Source of the DNA: Desulfosediminicola flagellatus
Lineage (GTDB): Bacteria; Desulfobacterota; Desulfobulbia; Desulfobulbales; Desulfocapsaceae
Reading direction: 5' to 3'
Length of the DNA: 64,000 bases
Assembly: GCF_005116655.2 (NCBI RefSeq)
Contig: NZ_CP050698.1
Location: 6,590,501 to 6,654,500, forward strand
This document shows, one piece after another, positions 51,363-58,764 of the stretch; the stretch's first letter is position 1, and each line of letters opens with the position of its first letter. A program made the translations under genes and the position numbers. Below the pieces are notes generated by a model that saw only the letters and a list, made by a program, of their open reading frames with translations, had not been told where the DNA came from and made no database searches.

Positions 51363-54284
51363 CTAGATTTCAGTCAATTTATCAAAAAGATCCTTATCCG
51401 CTTCAATTTTTTTCCGATTACCGATAGTGGCTCTACAACCTTCAGGAGCCATGCGTTTAAATGCCGGAGCAAAGTTGCGGAGATCTTCAACACCGGTTGA
51501 AAGAATTTCCTCAATACGGGCATGTTTCTGGGCTGCGTCGATACCGCTTAAAAACTCGTTTCTGGCAGTTGCTCCCTTGCCAGCTGCGCTTTGGTGCGGA
51601 TCAAAGTTGCCGTAGGTGCCGATAACCAATTGCTGGAGGACTTTCTCGGGGATCTCAAGATTTTCCACAACGCCTGCAACTTCATTATAGGCATCATAGG
51701 TTTTTCGTACCTGCGGATCCCGGTAGCTTATAAATGCCAGATTACCTGTTATCTGACTGAACTGAATAAAGCAGCCGTAGGCTCCGCCCATCTGGCGAAC
51801 AGTGTTCCAGAGAAAATCCCGTGAAAGATAGGTTTTAAGTACCTCAAAATGGCCGTTATATCCGGCACCTCCAGGTAACAGATTTGCTCCCTGAATATTG
51901 TAAACAACTTCGGCCGAAGTGATGAATGCTTCATGTCTTGGAATATCAAGAGGTGGTAGTTCAACAGGCGTCACAGGTTTGTCTGCAAGTGCATCTGTCA
52001 GGCAGTGGCCGATCTTTGACAGATGAGCCAGCTCCTGGCTATCTGCGGTGACTGCCAGGATAAGATTATTACGGTTAAACAGAGACGAGGCTATATTCTG
52101 TAATGTTGCATGAAATTGCTCTTCCTGATTGTCGTAATTCAGTACCAGATTTTTAAGGGCCATGTATGAGGTAAGGCCGCTGAACAGTTCGTTGTAATGG
52201 CCGGCTTTACTGAGCTGGGCAAAAACCCGTGCTGAAGCGAGTGAGTAGCCTTCACTCTGTGCAGAATGCTCTGCCCAGGCAAATTCTCTGCCGACAATTT
52301 CCCGGATGCGGGCGCGATCTTTCAGAGAGAGGTCGGTGAAGATTTCTGCAACCAGATTAAGTGCTCTTTCAAGATAATCCGGTAAACATTTCATGTGGAG
52401 CCAGAAGACCGGTTTGATGGTTTCTGAATTCGTTTTTTTGGAGTACGTGGTCAGCGAGTGGGAGAAGTTACCTGTGCAGGTGGCAATTTCTTTGGCAAAC
52501 TGACGGTAGTCGAGGCGTTTTGTCCCTAATTCAGTGATGATGGTTCCAAAGAGATCGAGCCACGGTAAAAGGTCAGTAGCCAATGAACTGACATCAAAAC
52601 CTATATCGAGGTAAGAGATATGATTGGTTGCGAGTTCGCTGACCAGCACCTGCTGATGATTAAACAATTCACTGGGTGTTACTGTGTGAAATTTGATATC
52701 ACTTGAAAGATCATCCTTGCCGAGCTGGGGAAGCAGCGAAAGTGTTTCCACATCATTAGGCTGCAGTTGAGACTTCATGAGCTCCTGGGTGTGGCTGATC
52801 AGGTCGAGTTTTTGCTGTTTAGTGAGTTTTTCGGCATATTCTTCGAGACGTTCTTCCTCAGCTATGCGGGTTAGGGCCTGTTTGTCCGGGTCTGGCACCA
52901 GGGTCACTGTTACGGTTGCCTCATTGTCCAGCAGGTATTCTTTAATCAGTTTTTCGAAGTATTTTTCCTCAAGCGCTTTTTTGCGAAGAGATATAATCAG
53001 TTCTTCACTGACAAGATTCTCGAACGGGTCAGTACCGTATTTAAGCGCTACCATTGCTTTACCGATAAGATCGAGTCCGCGTTGCGCCTTGCTGATTTCT
53101 TCACGCTGATTAAACTCAAATTTATTGAGTTCAGAAAGTACCAGATCATGATCCAGCCCTTTCTCGACCATATCTTTTAATGTGAGATTATAGAGCGTGG
53201 TGAAATCGTCGCGGTGTTCAGGCTCACTCCCCACAAGATAACTGATCATGAAGGTCTTAAATGATGAGGATGAAAGGTAAAAACCTCCGAAATCCTTGCA
53301 CATGCCGCTGGAAACGATAGCGTTTTTAAGTGGAGAACCGTCTGAATTAAAGAGAATGTTGGCAATAACCTGGAAGGCTGCATTCTGTTCACGATCAAGG
53401 ACAGTTGACACATGGGTGCCTACAGCGAGAAATGTCTTTTCTTTAACTTCCAGTGAATCGACAGCGTAGGTGTCTGTGATGACAACGGGACTTGTGGCCT
53501 CTCGTCCTTCTTCAATGGTGGATCGTGTGCCTTTTTCAGGATATACCGAGAGGAAGTTTTTCTGGAGGTACTGAAGTTCCTCATCTAACGGAGCATCCCC
53601 ATACAGGAAAAAAATACCGTTTGAGGGGTGATAATGGTCTTTATGGAAGTCACAGAATTGCTCATATGAGAGATCAGGAATGTTTTTCGGGTCGCCGCCA
53701 GACTCATGGGCATAGGTCGACTCAGGCATCAGTCCACCGAAAATGTGATGGAAAATCAGCCGGATTGGGTCAGAAAAAGCCCCTTTCATCTCATTGTAGA
53801 CGACTCCCTGGAACTCAAGTGGGGCATCGTTATCTTCCTGATGGTAGTGCCAGCCTTCCTGCTCAAAGGTGGAACGCTCAAGAAGTGGATTGAACACAAC
53901 ATCACAATATACATCCATGATGCTGAAATATTCTTTGAGATTACGTGTTGCGAACGGATAGTAGGTGACATCTGAGCCGGTCATGGCATTTAGAAATGTC
54001 ATCAGGCCACCTTTATTAATCTCACCAAAGACATCTTTTACAGGGTATTTTTTAGAGCCCATTAATACCGAATGCTCAAGTATGTGGGCAACACCGGTTG
54101 AGTCGGTTGGAATTGTATTAAAAGCAACGGAAAACGTTTTATTGGTATCATCGTTTTTTATTGCCAGCAGGGGGCAACCGAGTACTTCATGCTCAAAAAG
54201 ATACACCTCAGAGTTGATTTCCTCAATTTTTGCACATTTCTGGAGGATGAAGCCGGAATAAGTATTCCCTGTCTTAAAGTTCAT
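51363..54284 (-). CDS. M16 family zinc metalloprotease, PreP/falcilysin-like
   Basis: The ~973-residue protein is the long single-chain M16 form, which digests peptides inside a clamshell. The inverted zinc motif HxxEH is HILEHSVLMGS (His69, Glu72, His73 counted from the upstream ATG at 54290), followed by KDVFGEINKGGLMTFLNAMT and FVYNEMKGAFSD-like GVVYNEMKGAFSD. The second half is the inactive domain pair; ALKYGTDPFENL and GGAYGCFIQFS are recognisable. The ATG at 54284 is preferred for spacing to an AAGGA site. No signal peptide is seen, so it acts in the cytoplasm. It lies near dtd on the same strand. Confidence 0.93.
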   Translation of the reverse strand: MNFKTGNTYSGFILQKCAKIEEINSEVYLFEHEVLGCPLLAIKNDDTNKTFSVAFNTIPTDSTGVAHILEHSVLMGSKKYPVKDVFGEINKGGLMTFLNAMTGSDVTYYPFATRNLKEYFSIMDVYCDVVFNPLLERSTFEQEGWHYHQEDNDAPLEFQGVVYNEMKGAFSDPIRLIFHHIFGGLMPESTYAHESGGDPKNIPDLSYEQFCDFHKDHYHPSNGIFFLYGDAPLDEELQYLQKNFLSVYPEKGTRSTIEEGREATSPVVITDTYAVDSLEVKEKTFLAVGTHVSTVLDREQNAAFQVIANILFNSDGSPLKNAIVSSGMCKDFGGFYLSSSSFKTFMISYLVGSEPEHRDDFTTLYNLTLKDMVEKGLDHDLVLSELNKFEFNQREEISKAQRGLDLIGKAMVALKYGTDPFENLVSEELIISLRKKALEEKYFEKLIKEYLLDNEATVTVTLVPDPDKQALTRIAEEERLEEYAEKLTKQQKLDLISHTQELMKSQLQPNDVETLSLLPQLGKDDLSSDIKFHTVTPSELFNHQQVLVSELATNHISYLDIGFDVSSLATDLLPWLDLFGTIITELGTKRLDYRQFAKEIATCTGNFSHSLTTYSKKTNSETIKPVFWLHMKCLPDYLERALNLVAEIFTDLSLKDRARIREIVGREFAWAEHSAQSEGYSLASARVFAQLSKAGHYNELFSGLTSYMALKNLVLNYDNQEEQFHATLQNIASSLFNRNNLILAVTADSQELAHLSKIGHCLTDALADKPVTPVELPPLDIPRHEAFITSAEVVYNIQGANLLPGGAGYNGHFEVLKTYLSRDFLWNTVRQMGGAYGCFIQFSQITGNLAFISYRDPQVRKTYDAYNEVAGVVENLEIPEKVLQQLVIGTYGNFDPHQSAAGKGATARNEFLSGIDAAQKHARIEEILSTGVEDLRNFAPAFKRMAPEGCRATIGNRKKIEADKDLFDKLTEI

Positions 54285-54361
54285 AAGCATGTCCTTGTTG
54301 AGTTCCGTTAAGTATTTTTCGTACTATTCGTATTGGTATTATTGTGAAAGTGTTACAAAAT

Positions 54362-54811
54362 TTAAAAATTCTTATGCGAATCGAGCATCAGGGTTACGGG
54401 CCCGTCATTTACAAGCTTGACCTGCATTGAGGCCTGGAATGTGCCGGTTGCAACAGTAATCCCTCGTGATTGTACTTCTTCAACGAACTGGTGATAAAGT
54501 GGTTCAGCAATTGCGGGCGGAGCTGCGGAAGAATAACCGGGCCGTCTGCCTTTTCGACAATCTCCGTACAGCGTGAATTGAGAAATAATAAGCATTTCCC
54601 CGCAGATGTCTTTGAGTGATCGGTTCATTTTGCCTTGATCATCTTCAAAAATCCGAAGGTTTATGACCTTGTCTGCCATCCAGGTGATTTCTGCAGGGCC
54701 GTCTTCTGCGTGGATGCCAAGTAAGACCACTATTCCCTGGCCGATGGCACCAACTACCTGATTGTCGATTGTTACACTCGCATCTATTGTTCGTTGAACT
54801 ACTGTTCTCAT
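54362..54811 (-). CDS. dtd: D-aminoacyl-tRNA deacylase
   Basis: The start is at the ATG ending at 54811 (MRTVVQRTIDASV), which gives 149 residues as expected; a longer frame adds 19 unlike residues. The enzyme removes D-amino acids from mischarged tRNA. Signature blocks are ADKVINLRIFEDDQGKMNRSL, EMLIISQFTLYGDCRKGRRP with the SQFTL motif, and the C-terminal NDGPVTLMLDS, where GPVT is catalytic. It lies 77 bp upstream of the M16 protease on the same strand, so the two may be co-transcribed. The ribosome site is weak. Confidence 0.96.
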   Translation of the reverse strand: MRTVVQRTIDASVTIDNQVVGAIGQGIVVLLGIHAEDGPAEITWMADKVINLRIFEDDQGKMNRSLKDICGEMLIISQFTLYGDCRKGRRPGYSSAAPPAIAEPLYHQFVEEVQSRGITVATGTFQASMQVKLVNDGPVTLMLDSHKNF

Positions 54812-54930
54812 AAAAGGATATATTGAGTAGATTATCGGATTTCGCACAGAGAAGCCAGACCATAGCACATCATGGTTTGCTTTTATGTATGCAGGTAATA
54901 TTTTTGAATCTCAAGAAATATAAGGATGAT

Positions 54931-55047
54931 ATGGTGGTGCGCAAGACGTCGGCTGGTATACTTTTTAGGGCTGCGACTGTCAATTGCAGAGGGTATGCTG
55001 AACAATACGATTTATGGATGGGTGAAGATAAAGAGCGTGAAGAGTAA
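54931..55047 (+). CDS. Possible small protein (38 aa)
   Basis: An ATG with an AAGGA site 5 bases upstream opens a 38-codon frame, MVVRKTSAGILFRAATVNCR, ending in an acidic tail (MGEDKEREE). It lies in the ~390-bp gap between dtd and the roadblock gene, where no other frame is better. It could be a genuine small gene or a chance frame. Confidence 0.3.
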   Translation: MVVRKTSAGILFRAATVNCRGYAEQYDLWMGEDKEREE

Positions 55048-55200
55048 TGGCTGTTGTCAAGCATGTCATGAAATATCATATGGCTGCAGCACCAATGAGG
55101 GAAAACAGCTGTTCACTTCGAACCCATACAATGGTATAGTGAGCATGGTTACGCACGGATAGGTTGTGCATTTTACGATTCTGGTAATACAGGAAAAATC
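55048..55200. other. Remaining part of the dtd to roadblock gap
   Basis: This holds the leader of the roadblock gene. Another reading frame contains a CCQACHE string that looks like a c-type haem motif but has no start or signal peptide to support it. Nothing else is seen. Confidence 0.4.
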
Positions 55201-55599
55201 ATGATCAATAAAATACAAAATCTCATCGAGAGAATGGCTGGCGAGCTTCCAGGAGTCCTGGCTGTCGCAGTTGTAACAATTGAAGACGGTATGTCTATCG
55301 CTGAAGCGAGCAGTCGCGAGGGGATTGAAACTGCAGCAGCAGCAGCCTATCTGGCGTCGATTGTCAAATCCAATGCAAAAGCAATAGGGCTACTCGCTGA
55401 TGATGAGGAAATTGATGATATCCTGGTAACAACCAGCCAGTATCACTTTATCATCCGCCACCAGCCTGATCAGCCGTTTTTTATATTCCTGATGACTTCC
55501 AAGGGAACATGGCTTGGAAAAGCGCGTCTGCTTATTAAGAAATATGAAGAGCAGTTTGCAAGTTTTAGTGGATTTCTCGAGAAGCATTACAGTATCTAG
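55201..55599 (+). CDS. Roadblock/LC7-domain protein
   Basis: The 132-residue protein is a single roadblock/LC7 domain: INKIQNLIERMAGELPGVLAVAVV, then GMSIAEASSREGIETAAAAAYLASIV, and TTSQYHFIIRHQ, FIFLMTSKGTWLGKARLLI. Such domains dimerise and in bacteria regulate small Ras-like GTPases (MglB acting on MglA) in polarity and motility (family knowledge). No GTPase gene is in the window. AGGA precedes the ATG. It converges on a second roadblock domain in the REC-DUF4388 fusion, so the two proteins might form a heterodimer. Its stop codon overlaps the first bases of a family 2 repeat. Confidence 0.88.
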   Translation: MINKIQNLIERMAGELPGVLAVAVVTIEDGMSIAEASSREGIETAAAAAYLASIVKSNAKAIGLLADDEEIDDILVTTSQYHFIIRHQPDQPFFIFLMTSKGTWLGKARLLIKKYEEQFASFSGFLEKHYSI

Positions 55600-55693
55600 C
55601 CAGGATTGCTACGTAATACTGTTTTTTTGCAGGTCGAGGCCACACGCAACGCCACTGTAGTAAACTATCGCAAGTGGTTTGTAACGCTTCAAC
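55595..55693 (+). repeat. Repeat family 2, copy B (~99 bp)
   Basis: It begins TCTAGCCAGGATTGCTACG at the stop codon of the roadblock gene and ends GTAACGCTTCAACTGCTGAAAA. It aligns with 40938-41044 along the whole length (TTTTTGCAGGT, CTGTAGTAAACTATCGCAAG, GGTTTGTAACGC), with shorter internal pairing than copy A. Confidence 0.6.
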
Positions 55694-55778
55694 TGCTGAA
55701 AACTCTATTGGCCCGGAGGGGGAGCTTCCACGTAAGTTGTCTTGAAAATGTGGATGAGGGGTGATGAACTGGAAAGGT

Positions 55779-55818
55779 GCCGGAACCTCCAAGGGGGGGG
55801 AGGAGATCCCGGCTTTTT
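55779..55818 (+). terminator. Terminator-like hairpin with G8 loop
   Basis: GCCGG (55779-55783) pairs with CCCGGC (55808-55813), with T5 following. The loop contains CAAGGGGGGGGAGGAGA (55790-55806), the same 17-mer as in the hairpin at 42513-42551. It lies between the convergent roadblock genes and would stop the plus-strand transcript. Confidence 0.55.
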
Positions 55819-55820
55819 GC

Positions 55821-57182
55821 CTAAAGCTCTGCAGCTTCGGCAATTCTTTTAGAATTCTTCTTGATAGCGATTCGGATCCAGCCAAGATTGGTGTCCTGAT
55901 CTGCAACGATTACCAGAAACGCCTCAACTCCGACTGGTGCGAACATAACTGGTCCGTTTTCGTACTCGATCATGGTCATGTTCAGGTTGCCCTGGCCCAG
56001 CTGATTACCCATAGATTCTGCAGAACCAAAGCCGGAAGATGCAATGGCACCGATCATTTCGGCATCGATGCCCGGGCGGGCAAGACTATCGAGTAAAAAG
56101 CCATCACGTCCAACCAGACAGGCAGTGTGTACTCCATCAATGTTCGTAAACTCTGCAAGTATTGCTTGAATATTCGTCATTTTAAGTTCCTCTTCTAATA
56201 TTTTTGGTTCGTCATCTGATGCAGCAGGTGTGTTGACTGTATCTGATGCGATCTCTAATTCGGGTGTTATGTTTGAGACGGGTTCAGTTTCTGAAACGGG
56301 CACAATTTCACTGTCCGGTTCAACATCGGCGTCAAATACGAAATCTGCGGCTGGTTTGATTTCTTCATCAGGATTACTACTTTCTGCAGGTATCTCTGAT
56401 TCTTCGGAGTCTATTTCCTGTTGTTCGCCTGTTGCGTCCTTTTCAAAAAAATCGTAGTCGAGATCCTTTATTTCGCTTTTTACAGCAGCTTGTGCGGCCT
56501 TTTCAGGTGCTATTTCGTCTGATCGGTTTGCCGCCTCAATAAGGAGAGATTCCAACCCTTTTTTTATGCTCACAACAGGTGGTTCGACACCGCGAATGTT
56601 TTGCAGTGAGCCGCCCGGGAAAGTCAAAATCTTAAAAAAGGCACTCTCCCCGCTTTCTGACTCACACATTGCGTGGACAACTTCGCCATTTTTAAAGAAG
56701 ATCATACCTTCTCTATTTTCTGCTTTTACCTTCAGCGCAGCGGTAGACCTGGAAAGTCCGTTGAATTGAACGATATCCATCAGGTCAACGCCGTCGACAG
56801 TTCCCTCAAAGCCTTCCTCTGAAGAGAGGATATCCTTAACTATCTGCCTCATGTCCTTTATATCAAAGGGCTTTTCGACAAACCGTAAAGAGCCGCTCAT
56901 CATTGCCTGATTCTCGTAGGAGTTTGAAGGGTAGGCGGTCATTATGATAACGCCGGTCTGCGGGTAGCTGTTACTGATCTCCACCAGCAGATCCAGACCG
57001 TTCATGCCGGGCATGTTAATATCTGTAATAACCAGATCAATTGTCTGATCACTCAGGATTGACAGCGCCCCTTCACCTGACTCAGTAGCAAGGATTTCTA
57101 CATCGTCCATGCCCTTATTCAGATTTCTCTGAAGCATCCATAGCATGTCAGCTTCATCGTCAACCACCAGCACTTTCTTCAC
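55821..57182 (-). CDS. Response regulator with DUF4388 and roadblock/LC7 domains
   Basis: The GTG at 57182 is chosen because AAGAGAGG lies ~7 bases upstream and the receiver begins at once (VKKVLVVDDEADML). Upstream ATG or TTG starts lack ribosome sites. The 453-residue protein has a receiver (~2-120; DDE, phospho-Asp in VITDINMPGMNG, Lys in VEKPFD), a DUF4388/PATAN-type domain (~125-220; GTVDGVDLMDIVQFNGLSRS, GMIFFKNGEVVHA, FPGGSLQNI), an acidic low-complexity linker (~225-335), and a roadblock domain (~337-453; AILAEFTNIDGVHTACLVGR, AFLVIVADQDTNLG). It probably links phosphorylation to a roadblock output such as GTPase control (inference). A sigma-54 promoter lies upstream. Confidence 0.9.
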   Translation of the reverse strand: MKKVLVVDDEADMLWMLQRNLNKGMDDVEILATESGEGALSILSDQTIDLVITDINMPGMNGLDLLVEISNSYPQTGVIIMTAYPSNSYENQAMMSGSLRFVEKPFDIKDMRQIVKDILSSEEGFEGTVDGVDLMDIVQFNGLSRSTAALKVKAENREGMIFFKNGEVVHAMCESESGESAFFKILTFPGGSLQNIRGVEPPVVSIKKGLESLLIEAANRSDEIAPEKAAQAAVKSEIKDLDYDFFEKDATGEQQEIDSEESEIPAESSNPDEEIKPAADFVFDADVEPDSEIVPVSETEPVSNITPELEIASDTVNTPAASDDEPKILEEELKMTNIQAILAEFTNIDGVHTACLVGRDGFLLDSLARPGIDAEMIGAIASSGFGSAESMGNQLGQGNLNMTMIEYENGPVMFAPVGVEAFLVIVADQDTNLGWIRIAIKKNSKRIAEAAEL

Positions 57183-57280
57183 ATTGGCACCTCTCTTATG
57201 AACAATTTTGCATGGCTTTTTAGAGTCACACATCGTTTTATTGACTTCAAAATACAATTATCCTATCAATAATGTGCATT

Positions 57281-57296
57281 TGCAAAGTAGGTGCCA
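57281..57296 (-). promoter_or_regulatory. Sigma-54 (-24/-12) promoter
   Basis: On the minus strand TGGCACCTACTTTGCA matches the consensus TGGCAC-N5-TTGCA exactly, with GG and GC 10 bases apart. Transcription would start near 57271, giving an ~90-nt leader to the GTG at 57182. The gene it serves lies directly downstream of a sigma-54 activator gene. Confidence 0.85.
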
Positions 57297-57406
57297 GTTT
57301 GATGATCGCAGAGAGTATATGCTATAACAAGCAGAAATGATAGACAAAAGAGTGTTTGTTGGGTGGGCAGAGAAAAAAAATTGAGCAGGATGCGGTCAGA
57401 TTTTGT

Positions 57407-57433
57407 CCAACTGGTCAGATTCTGATCAGTTGG
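57407..57433. promoter_or_regulatory. 27-bp palindrome, candidate enhancer (UAS)
   Basis: The stretch from CCAACTGGTCAGA to TGATCAGTTGG is a near-perfect palindrome (one mismatch per arm), with a further GGTCAGATT copy at 57394-57402. It lies ~125-150 bp upstream of the sigma-54 promoter, typical for NtrC-class binding sites. It is also just past the 3' end of the regulator gene, but lacks the T-run of a terminator. Confidence 0.6.
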
Positions 57434-57459
57434 GGCTGCTGGTCTGGTGAAAAGAAATG

Positions 57460-58764
57460 TCAGTTTATCTTGTCACGCAGGGTTGTTCTTGAAATATCAA
57501 GGATTCGCGCAGCTTTCGACTTGTTGTTGTTGGTATAATTCAACACTGTGCGAACATAATTGCGCTCATTTTCACGCAAGGTTACTAGAGTCTCCGGCTG
57601 TTTGGGCTTGAGTGAAGCGGACGGACGAAGACCCGTTGGTGCAAGCCGGTCACTTTTGCAGAAAATGACCTCACGTTCAATAAGGTTACGTAGTTCTCGA
57701 ATATTACCCGGCCAGTCATAAGCGAGCATGGCATCGCTTGATGAAGGAGTAATTCCTTTGATCTCTTTTTTCTGGTCCCTGCTAAGGCTGCGTAGAAATG
57801 AGTTGGCGAGTACCAGGATGTCCTGGCCGCGATCCCGAAGAGGAGGCAGTTCAATAGGGATAACATTAAGCCGGTAATAGAGGTCTTCGCGGAATCGTCC
57901 TTTGTCAATTTCACGTTCAATATCTGCGTTTGTTGCTGCAATTATACGAACATTGACATGAATGTCTTTTATGTCACCTACTTTTCTGAAAATCGACTCT
58001 TCAATAAGACGCAAGAGTTTTGGTTGAAGAGAGATGGGGAGATTGCCTATCTCGTCGAGGAAGAGTGTGCCGCCATCAGCAACTTCGACAAGCCCTTTTT
58101 TTTCAGTGGCAGCATCGGTAAATGCGCCTTTTGTATGGCCAAAGAGCTCTGACTCAATAAGACTTTCAGACAGTGTCCCGCAATCAATTTTCACAAAGAC
58201 ACCATGCTTTTTTGAGCAGGTGTCATGAATGGCACGGGCAACAAGTTCCTTGCCTGTTCCGGTTTCGCCAGTGATGAGCACCGGCGATTCGACATCGGCG
58301 GCAGTTTTGATGGTGTCTTTCACCTGAAGCATAGGACTACATGAACCGATGAGTGTATCTATGCTGTGGTTGACGGTGGAAAGGAGTGCCTGTTTTTCGA
58401 GCAGGCGGGATTGCATCAATCTGTTCAATACCGATTTGAATTCGATGAGATCAAAAGGTTTAACTATATAATCCACGGCACCTTCACGAAGAGATTGCAC
58501 CGCAGTTTTGGCATCATTGAGACCGGAGAGCATCACTATTTCGACATCTGCAGAGATTTCTTTAAATTGTGCTATAAGAGTGATGCCATTGCCGTCAGGG
58601 AGGCCTATATCGAGAAAAATCAGTTCGATGATGGCCGAGCGCATAATCTCTAGCGCTTCCCTTCCACTGGCAGCGGTACAGACCTGATACCCCTGCCGTT
58701 TTACAGCATTGGCAAGTGAAAACTGGATATCCTGCTCATCGTCAACGATCAGTACGGCGCCCAT
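57460..58764 (-). CDS. NtrC-family sigma-54-dependent response regulator
   Basis: The 434-residue regulator has a receiver (1-120; VDDEQD, phospho-Asp in IFLDIGLPDGNG, Lys in IVKPFD), an AAA+ ATPase (~140-370; GETGTGKE, VRIIAATN) and a short Fis-type HTH (NNKSKAARILDISRTTLRDK). The sigma-54 contact loop reads GAFTDA rather than GAFTGA, a variant seen in some family members. Its gene overlaps the kinase gene by one base, so the two form a two-component pair. The sigma-54 promoter and palindrome just downstream make the REC-DUF4388-roadblock gene its most likely target (inference). Confidence 0.95.
   Translation of the reverse strand: MGAVLIVDDEQDIQFSLANAVKRQGYQVCTAASGREALEIMRSAIIELIFLDIGLPDGNGITLIAQFKEISADVEIVMLSGLNDAKTAVQSLREGAVDYIVKPFDLIEFKSVLNRLMQSRLLEKQALLSTVNHSIDTLIGSCSPMLQVKDTIKTAADVESPVLITGETGTGKELVARAIHDTCSKKHGVFVKIDCGTLSESLIESELFGHTKGAFTDAATEKKGLVEVADGGTLFLDEIGNLPISLQPKLLRLIEESIFRKVGDIKDIHVNVRIIAATNADIEREIDKGRFREDLYYRLNVIPIELPPLRDRGQDILVLANSFLRSLSRDQKKEIKGITPSSSDAMLAYDWPGNIRELRNLIEREVIFCKSDRLAPTGLRPSASLKPKQPETLVTLRENERNYVRTVLNYTNNNKSKAARILDISRTTLRDKIN

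Noticed and set aside
54926..55162. Frame with a CCQACHE string, possible small cytochrome
   Set aside because: There is no signal peptide or ribosome site, so the haem motif is taken as chance.
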